Shown: positions 7,215-10,697 of the stretch, piece after piece
Layout: the number at the start of each line of letters is the position of its first letter
How positions within the stretch are numbered: the first letter of the stretch is position 1
From: Magnetococcales bacterium
GTDB taxonomy: Bacteria > Pseudomonadota > Magnetococcia > Magnetococcales > JADFYX01
DNA length: 10,697 nt
Assembly: GCA_015232795.1 (NCBI GenBank)
Contig: JADFYX010000066.1
Span: 1 to 10,697 of the forward strand
Direction: 5' to 3'
Made by a program: the position numbers and the translations under genes
Notes under the pieces: model-generated
The model's input: the letters and a program-made list of their open reading frames with translations, nothing else
Databases searched by the model: none
What the model was told of the DNA's origin: nothing

Positions 7215-7346
7215 ACTGTTTTTAAGTTGGTTTTATCTATATTTAGCCTCTTCTTGCCGTATATTTCCTAAATATCACACATTATCCTGGATTATGCAGT
7301 TGTAAGCACGTACCTGGCACAGCCTATTAATGGGCTTTATATAAGG

Positions 7347-8462
7347 TTAAATATCCAAAGAATCTATTTTGCTATCAAACTTTGGATGAAATTCAATAGG
7401 AACAGGAATTTGTTTGTTGGGTGTTAGATCATCGAAACACGGTGCAATAACTTCTTTGATAAAGTTGTCATCGTATGCAGCAACACAAGTACTAGCCCCC
7501 TCTTTAAAAAGAGGAGAACGTAAAACCCGGTTAAAAATATCTTGCAGTGGTGTATCCCATATATTGCCGTAGGATATAGGCATGAAAAAACAAGGGATGA
7601 TATCTCCAAATGCTGTTATACCCAAATATGCCCTACCTGCTGGGCAACCATAACCAAAATAGTTGTTGGTCAAATGTGTGCTTACACTATTATGTTGCAA
7701 TACCAATGCATCAAGATCTTCTTGTAGAGTGCTGTCTAAAGTCTTGTTTTCATAGTTCTTTAAAGCTGCTCCAGTGGGGACAACCGGGTTGATGGAGAGG
7801 GGAATGTTTAGCTCTTTAGCCAAAGCAATGATTCTTTGTATCTCCCCAGATTTAAAATGTTCTTGGCTAGCAACAGCTTTTAAAGTCATGGGTATGCCAT
7901 GTTTTATACCACGTCGAATTCCCGCCAATGCATTGTCCAAATAGTTTTCCAGATTGGTTATTTGATCATTAATCTTTTTATCTGTTGAGGATATGGTAAC
8001 AACTATATTACCTACATGGGATTTTTTGAGCTGTTTAATATTCTCTTCTGTTAAAAATTGACCATTAGTGCCAACCATAGACATCATGCCATGATCATAT
8101 GTGTACTCCAGATAGTGGAATAGATTTGGGTCCAACAACGGTTCTCCACCCAAAAAGCAGAGAATTGGGATATCCATATCCGCTGCTTGGCGAATGATAG
8201 ATTCTACTTTTTCCCGATTCAGTAACTGTTTGCGGTCACGGCGATCATACAACTCATTGGAGCAAAAATCACATTTAGCATTACATGCGTGGGTAATCAT
8301 AATCTCAAGATATTGGATTCTGGCTTTTGAGAAAAGTCGGACTGCTATATAGCCGCGTAACAATCTAACAAAAAAAATAGGTCGGCTGGTTCTCAAGCCA
8401 TCAATCAGGAAGTTTCGAATGGTGTTAAACAGTATTAAAAAATGTTTGAACGAATTGAACAT
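7347..8462 (-). CDS. Radical SAM protein with SPASM-like C-terminal cysteines
   Basis: I place the start at ATG 8462 (371 residues) because GGTGA lies just upstream; an in-frame TTG at 8483 would add seven residues. An N-terminal segment of about 50 residues mixes hydrophobic and basic residues and may touch the membrane. The radical SAM core has the CX3CX2C motif in THACNAKCDFC (C60, C64, C67), the GGEPLL SAM-binding motif (105-110) and the strand VGTNGQFLT. The C-terminal part has GCPAGRAYLGITAFGDIIPC (C273, C291), then SYGNIWDTPLQDIF, and further cysteines C326 and C342. This resembles a SPASM/twitch domain that binds an auxiliary Fe-S cluster. Such enzymes modify peptides, proteins, sugars or lipids. 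No small precursor-peptide gene is visible nearby, so a RiPP role is not supported. It follows the methyltransferase by 69 nt and may act on the same substrate. Substrate unknown. Confidence 0.88.
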   Translation of the reverse strand: MFNSFKHFLILFNTIRNFLIDGLRTSRPIFFVRLLRGYIAVRLFSKARIQYLEIMITHACNAKCDFCSNELYDRRDRKQLLNREKVESIIRQAADMDIPILCFLGGEPLLDPNLFHYLEYTYDHGMMSMVGTNGQFLTEENIKQLKKSHVGNIVVTISSTDKKINDQITNLENYLDNALAGIRRGIKHGIPMTLKAVASQEHFKSGEIQRIIALAKELNIPLSINPVVPTGAALKNYENKTLDSTLQEDLDALVLQHNSVSTHLTNNYFGYGCPAGRAYLGITAFGDIIPCFFMPISYGNIWDTPLQDIFNRVLRSPLFKEGASTCVAAYDDNFIKEVIAPCFDDLTPNKQIPVPIEFHPKFDSKIDSLDI

Positions 8463-8466
8463 CAAG

Positions 8467-8471
8467 TCACC
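8467..8471 (-). promoter_or_regulatory. Shine-Dalgarno site deciding the start of the radical SAM/SPASM gene
   Basis: GGTGA on the minus strand lies 4 nt before ATG 8462. It supports this ATG over the upstream TTG at 8483, which has no such site. Confidence 0.5.
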
Positions 8472-8531
8472 AGAAGCGAACAAGTTTATTGTTAAATATC
8501 AGCTATTATTGGTATCACTATGAAACATGAA

Positions 8532-9341
8532 TCAACTGACAGCGTTTTTTTTAGTACACAGACTGTAGATTGAGAGATTGGCATATTCAGCCATGCCAAT
8601 CTTGCTCAATATACTTTGTAACAGATTAATTTGCAGTAAATCATGTATAAAAAACTTTGTGCAACTTTTAAGTGCTCCATCAGCCATCTGGTTGTAAGCA
8701 GTTGATGTGTATATTAAATCATTTTGTAGCCAAATTTTTTCGCAAATCAATTTAGCATCTTTGAGATACTGTAGCATGCTTGACTGGGTTTGAGGATTAC
8801 AATGAATTGCATCAATCTGAGATAATAGCTCCTTTTTTCCTGTCAGACGTAAATAGGTTTGGTAAAGTCGGTGGGGACCTAAAGTTGGGAAAGTGTGTAT
8901 CACTAATCGACCCCCTGGCTTGAGCCATCTCTGAATATTTTTTAGACCAGAGGCAAGGAGATGGGGATTGAGATGTTCAACAACATCCATCATGGTTATG
9001 AGATCGAAAAAATTATCTGGATATAAATCCGGCTGCTCTATTGATCCACATTTAATGTTATTGATTTTATCTGGAGGAACGAGTTCTCTCAAGCAGTCGT
9101 GACTCTCTTTAATGGCAGTTTGAGAAAAATCAAAACCATATATATCTTTAGCCCCTGCTCGTATCAGGTAGGCTAGAAACTCTCCCCTACCACATCCTAC
9201 ATCTAAACAGGTCAGTTGATTGAGGGGTAGGTCAGAAACTTGCTTAAAAAAAATGTCGTATAATAGTTTTCCACTTTTTCCATCTCCACGCATGGACCTG
9301 TAATAATCTGCATTGTAAATATTTTCGCTGAGATTTTCCAT
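8532..9341 (-). CDS. Class I SAM-dependent methyltransferase (Methyltransf_11/23 type)
   Basis: This 269-residue soluble protein has a Rossmann-type methyltransferase core: motif I CLDVGCGRGEFLAYL (45-59) for SAM binding, the acidic end of strand 2 in YGFDFS (68-73, D71), DLITMMDVVEHL (113-124) and LKPGGRLVI (140-148). The N-terminus NADYYRSMRGDGKSG and the C-terminal region after about 155 are likely the substrate-binding parts and fit no function I recognise. It could methylate a lipid, sugar, quinone or small molecule; the core alone does not decide. It lies 50 nt after the antiporter gene and 69 nt before the radical SAM/SPASM gene on the same strand, suggesting co-transcription. The ATG has no well-spaced ribosome site: the nearest purine run, AAGGGGG (9356-9362), is 14 nt upstream. 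The true start may therefore differ slightly. Confidence 0.9.
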   Translation of the reverse strand: MENLSENIYNADYYRSMRGDGKSGKLLYDIFFKQVSDLPLNQLTCLDVGCGRGEFLAYLIRAGAKDIYGFDFSQTAIKESHDCLRELVPPDKINNIKCGSIEQPDLYPDNFFDLITMMDVVEHLNPHLLASGLKNIQRWLKPGGRLVIHTFPTLGPHRLYQTYLRLTGKKELLSQIDAIHCNPQTQSSMLQYLKDAKLICEKIWLQNDLIYTSTAYNQMADGALKSCTKFFIHDLLQINLLQSILSKIGMAEYANLSIYSLCTKKNAVS

Positions 9342-9391
9342 ATAGTTTAAAACGGCCCCCTTTTGTTGCTTAAAACACTCTTAGAATAAGG

Positions 9392-10603
9392 TTAATTTGG
9401 GTTCTCTTTAGCTTTGAACAAAGCAAGGCGGGTTAAAATAGGGCCGATAATTTGGAAAAAAACTGTGGAACCAACAACTATTGGTAATATTGTTTCTTGT
9501 AGGTGAGGAAACTGTTGTGTGGCGATAAGTGCCATTCCCAGAGCTATCCCTGCTTGGGGCATCAATGCTAATCCCATCCAGTTGCGCATAACTTTTTTTG
9601 ACTTAACCCCGCCAATCCAACCACCAAAAATTCTGCCAAAAATTCTCAATACAACATAACCCAAGCCGATCATGCCGATTTGCGGGAGGGAGTCAGGCTG
9701 TAAAGAGGCACCAGCAAAGACAAAAAATAGGGTTAAAAATGGCCATGCAATACTCTCAATTGCATGAAAAATTTGCACGCAATTTTTGGGGATCATATTT
9801 ACCACTACCATACCCAACATCATGGAGGCTAGAAGGAATGAGAGCTTTAAATAGAAGGCAAGGCCACCGCATAAAAGAACAAAGCCCAGAGTATCCATGA
9901 AAATACGATCTTTTTGTTGCGGGCAGTTTTCTTTATGGAGATAAGAGAGTGTGCGAGCCATTATAAAACCAAGGCCACCCCCCAAAATTAAAGCCCCACC
10001 AATCTCCCAAAAACTAAAGAGAACATGGCCCCAATCTGCACCACCATTAATGGATTGAGCCACAGCCAATAGAATGCTGAAGGCAATTAAACCCAAGGCA
10101 TCATCAATTGCTACTATTCCCATTAAGGTGTCGGTGAAGAGACCTTTTGCCCTTGTCTCTTTGATAACGTCAATAACTGCTGCTGGGTCTGTGGCTGTGG
10201 CAATTCCTGCTAAAAGAAGTGCCACCTCAACTGAAGCTCCCAACAATAAAAGGCCGCAAAACATTACAACTATTGAAGCCATGACTATGGCGATAGAAAA
10301 CCACAAAACCAATGTACCGTTTTCGCGGATAGCGGAGATGGTAAAGTGACCTCCTAACATAAAGCCGACCATAACCAGTGCAATATCGGCTGCTACTGAG
10401 AGCCATTGATGTTCACCGCTTGTAGATATTATGTTTAGGCCAAGAGGGCCAACAGCCAGACCAATTAACAGTAAAAAACTAATTCTAGGCAGGCGAATCA
10501 ATTCCCCGAGAAAATCAGCAACCACCGAAAGTAAAAAAACTCCACCAAGTATAAGTAAAACTGATGCAGGGCTGCTTATGGTGTTTAGATCAATCAAATT
10601 CAT
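9392..10603 (-). CDS. Cation/proton antiporter of the Na+/H+ exchanger (CPA) family
   Basis: This 403-residue inner-membrane protein has about 12-13 hydrophobic helices and only short polar loops. Family marks are ATATDPAAVIDVI (135-147), matching the unwound-helix TDP motif, and AIDDALGLIAF (165-175), whose paired aspartates D167/D168 are typical of the ion-binding site of electrogenic CPA2-type exchangers. The basic IFGRIFGGWIGG region (321-332) fits the later conserved Arg segment, and MPQAGIALGMAL (348-359) is also typical. It would exchange Na+ (or K+) for H+ for pH and salt homeostasis. The protein ends just after the last helix, without the TrkA-N/RCK regulatory domain of Kef transporters, so the specific ion is uncertain. 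The ATG at 10603 has AAGG only 1 nt upstream, an oddly short spacing. It appears to be the first gene of the unit with the methyltransferase and radical SAM genes. Confidence 0.92.
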   Translation of the reverse strand: MNLIDLNTISSPASVLLILGGVFLLSVVADFLGELIRLPRISFLLLIGLAVGPLGLNIISTSGEHQWLSVAADIALVMVGFMLGGHFTISAIRENGTLVLWFSIAIVMASIVVMFCGLLLLGASVEVALLLAGIATATDPAAVIDVIKETRAKGLFTDTLMGIVAIDDALGLIAFSILLAVAQSINGGADWGHVLFSFWEIGGALILGGGLGFIMARTLSYLHKENCPQQKDRIFMDTLGFVLLCGGLAFYLKLSFLLASMMLGMVVVNMIPKNCVQIFHAIESIAWPFLTLFFVFAGASLQPDSLPQIGMIGLGYVVLRIFGRIFGGWIGGVKSKKVMRNWMGLALMPQAGIALGMALIATQQFPHLQETILPIVVGSTVFFQIIGPILTRLALFKAKENPN

Positions 10604-10626
10604 ACCTTAATATTCAACCCTTAATA

Positions 10627-10669
10627 ATAGATAATCGCACTGTTATATTTTTTGTTGGCAATTATCTAT
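10627..10669. repeat. 9-bp inverted repeat upstream of the antiporter gene, possible operator
   Basis: ATAGATAAT (10627-10635) and ATTATCTAT (10661-10669) are perfect inverted copies separated by 25 bases, about three helical turns centre to centre. The right arm contains the candidate -10 element, and the left arm would lie roughly 20 bases into the transcript. This placement suits a repressor binding two half-sites. AT-rich sequence makes chance a real alternative. Confidence 0.4.
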
Positions 10670-10690
10670 CTCATTTAGGCAGGTTGTCTA
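10661..10690 (-). promoter_or_regulatory. Candidate sigma70 promoter for the antiporter-methyltransferase-radical SAM unit
   Basis: On the minus strand TAGACA (10685-10690; 5 of 6 to TTGACA) and GATAAT (10661-10666; 5 of 6 to TATAAT) are separated by 18 nt. Transcription would begin near 10653, about 50 nt before the antiporter ATG. It is the best promoter-like pair I see in the window. Confidence 0.45.
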
Positions 10691-10697
10691 GTCTCTG

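Larger units (their letters stand above)
7053..7346. other. Intergenic region upstream of the ankyrin gene, no gene seen
   Basis: These 294 AT-rich bases separate the radical SAM/SPASM gene from the ankyrin gene. On both strands I find only ORFs of about 15 codons or less wholly inside it, none with a ribosome site. It holds a candidate promoter for the ankyrin gene, a small inverted repeat next to the start, and a weak hairpin at 7321-7336 (AGCCT, six-base loop, GGGCT) without a T run on the relevant strand. It most likely carries the end of one transcription unit and the control region of the next. Confidence 0.6.

Noticed and set aside
7321..7336. Terminator hairpin after the radical SAM/SPASM gene
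   Set aside because: The stem is four or five pairs with a mismatch in the minus-strand RNA, and no T run follows in that direction.
7053..7346. Small precursor-peptide gene for the radical SAM/SPASM enzyme
   Set aside because: I checked both strands: the ORFs wholly inside are about 15 codons or less without ribosome sites. One longer reading from near 7090 on the minus strand runs out of frame into the ankyrin gene.
8463..8483. TTG start adding seven residues to the radical SAM/SPASM protein
   Set aside because: The ATG at 8462 has GGTGA just upstream, and the TTG has nothing comparable.
10074..10349. 91-codon plus-strand ORF opposite the antiporter
   Set aside because: It runs across conserved membrane motifs of the antiporter on the other strand, and its low-complexity product has no recognisable domain.

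Overview
The window comes from an AT-rich Gram-negative bacterium, most likely a free-living proteobacterium. The grounds are multi-domain two-component proteins of proteobacterial type, a c-di-GMP HD-GYP enzyme, a Sec signal peptide on a periplasmic ankyrin protein, and the 'GYGG..IHNFKNY' sensor module seen in proteobacterial chemoreceptors and kinases. I cannot assign a genus. No rRNA, tRNA, CRISPR array, IS element or phage gene is visible.

Left part (to 4638, + strand): a tight three-gene signalling operon. First is a hybrid histidine kinase whose N-terminal sensor lies outside the window (HisKA-HATPase-REC-REC-Hpt). Next is a REC-PAS-PAS protein with no effector domain, then a REC-HD-GYP cyclic-di-GMP phosphodiesterase. 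The two junctions overlap by exactly 8 bp each (ATGAGTGA and ATGAATAA), so translation is probably coupled. All canonical phospho-acceptor residues are intact. The simplest reading is a phosphorelay that controls c-di-GMP breakdown, with the middle protein as an adapter, sensor or phosphate sink.

Middle (4694 to 7052, - strand, convergent with the first operon): in transcription order, a secreted ankyrin-repeat/coiled-coil protein, a small two-TM protein that is a bare periplasmic sensor domain with no output domain, and 13 nt after it a radical SAM protein with an unusual CX4CX2C cluster motif. The 294-nt gap upstream of the ankyrin gene holds a plausible sigma70 promoter and a small inverted repeat but no convincing gene.

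Right part (7347 to 10603, - strand): in transcription order, a CPA-type cation/proton antiporter, a class I SAM methyltransferase, and a radical SAM protein with a SPASM-like cysteine-rich C-terminus. Gaps of 50 and 69 nt fit an operon. A candidate promoter upstream of the antiporter has its -10 inside one arm of a 9-bp inverted repeat, which could be an operator.

Nothing here is an obvious new defence or mobile system. The least explained items are the output-less sensor protein next to the radical SAM gene, the effector-less REC-PAS-PAS protein, and the radical SAM/methyltransferase pair of unknown substrate.
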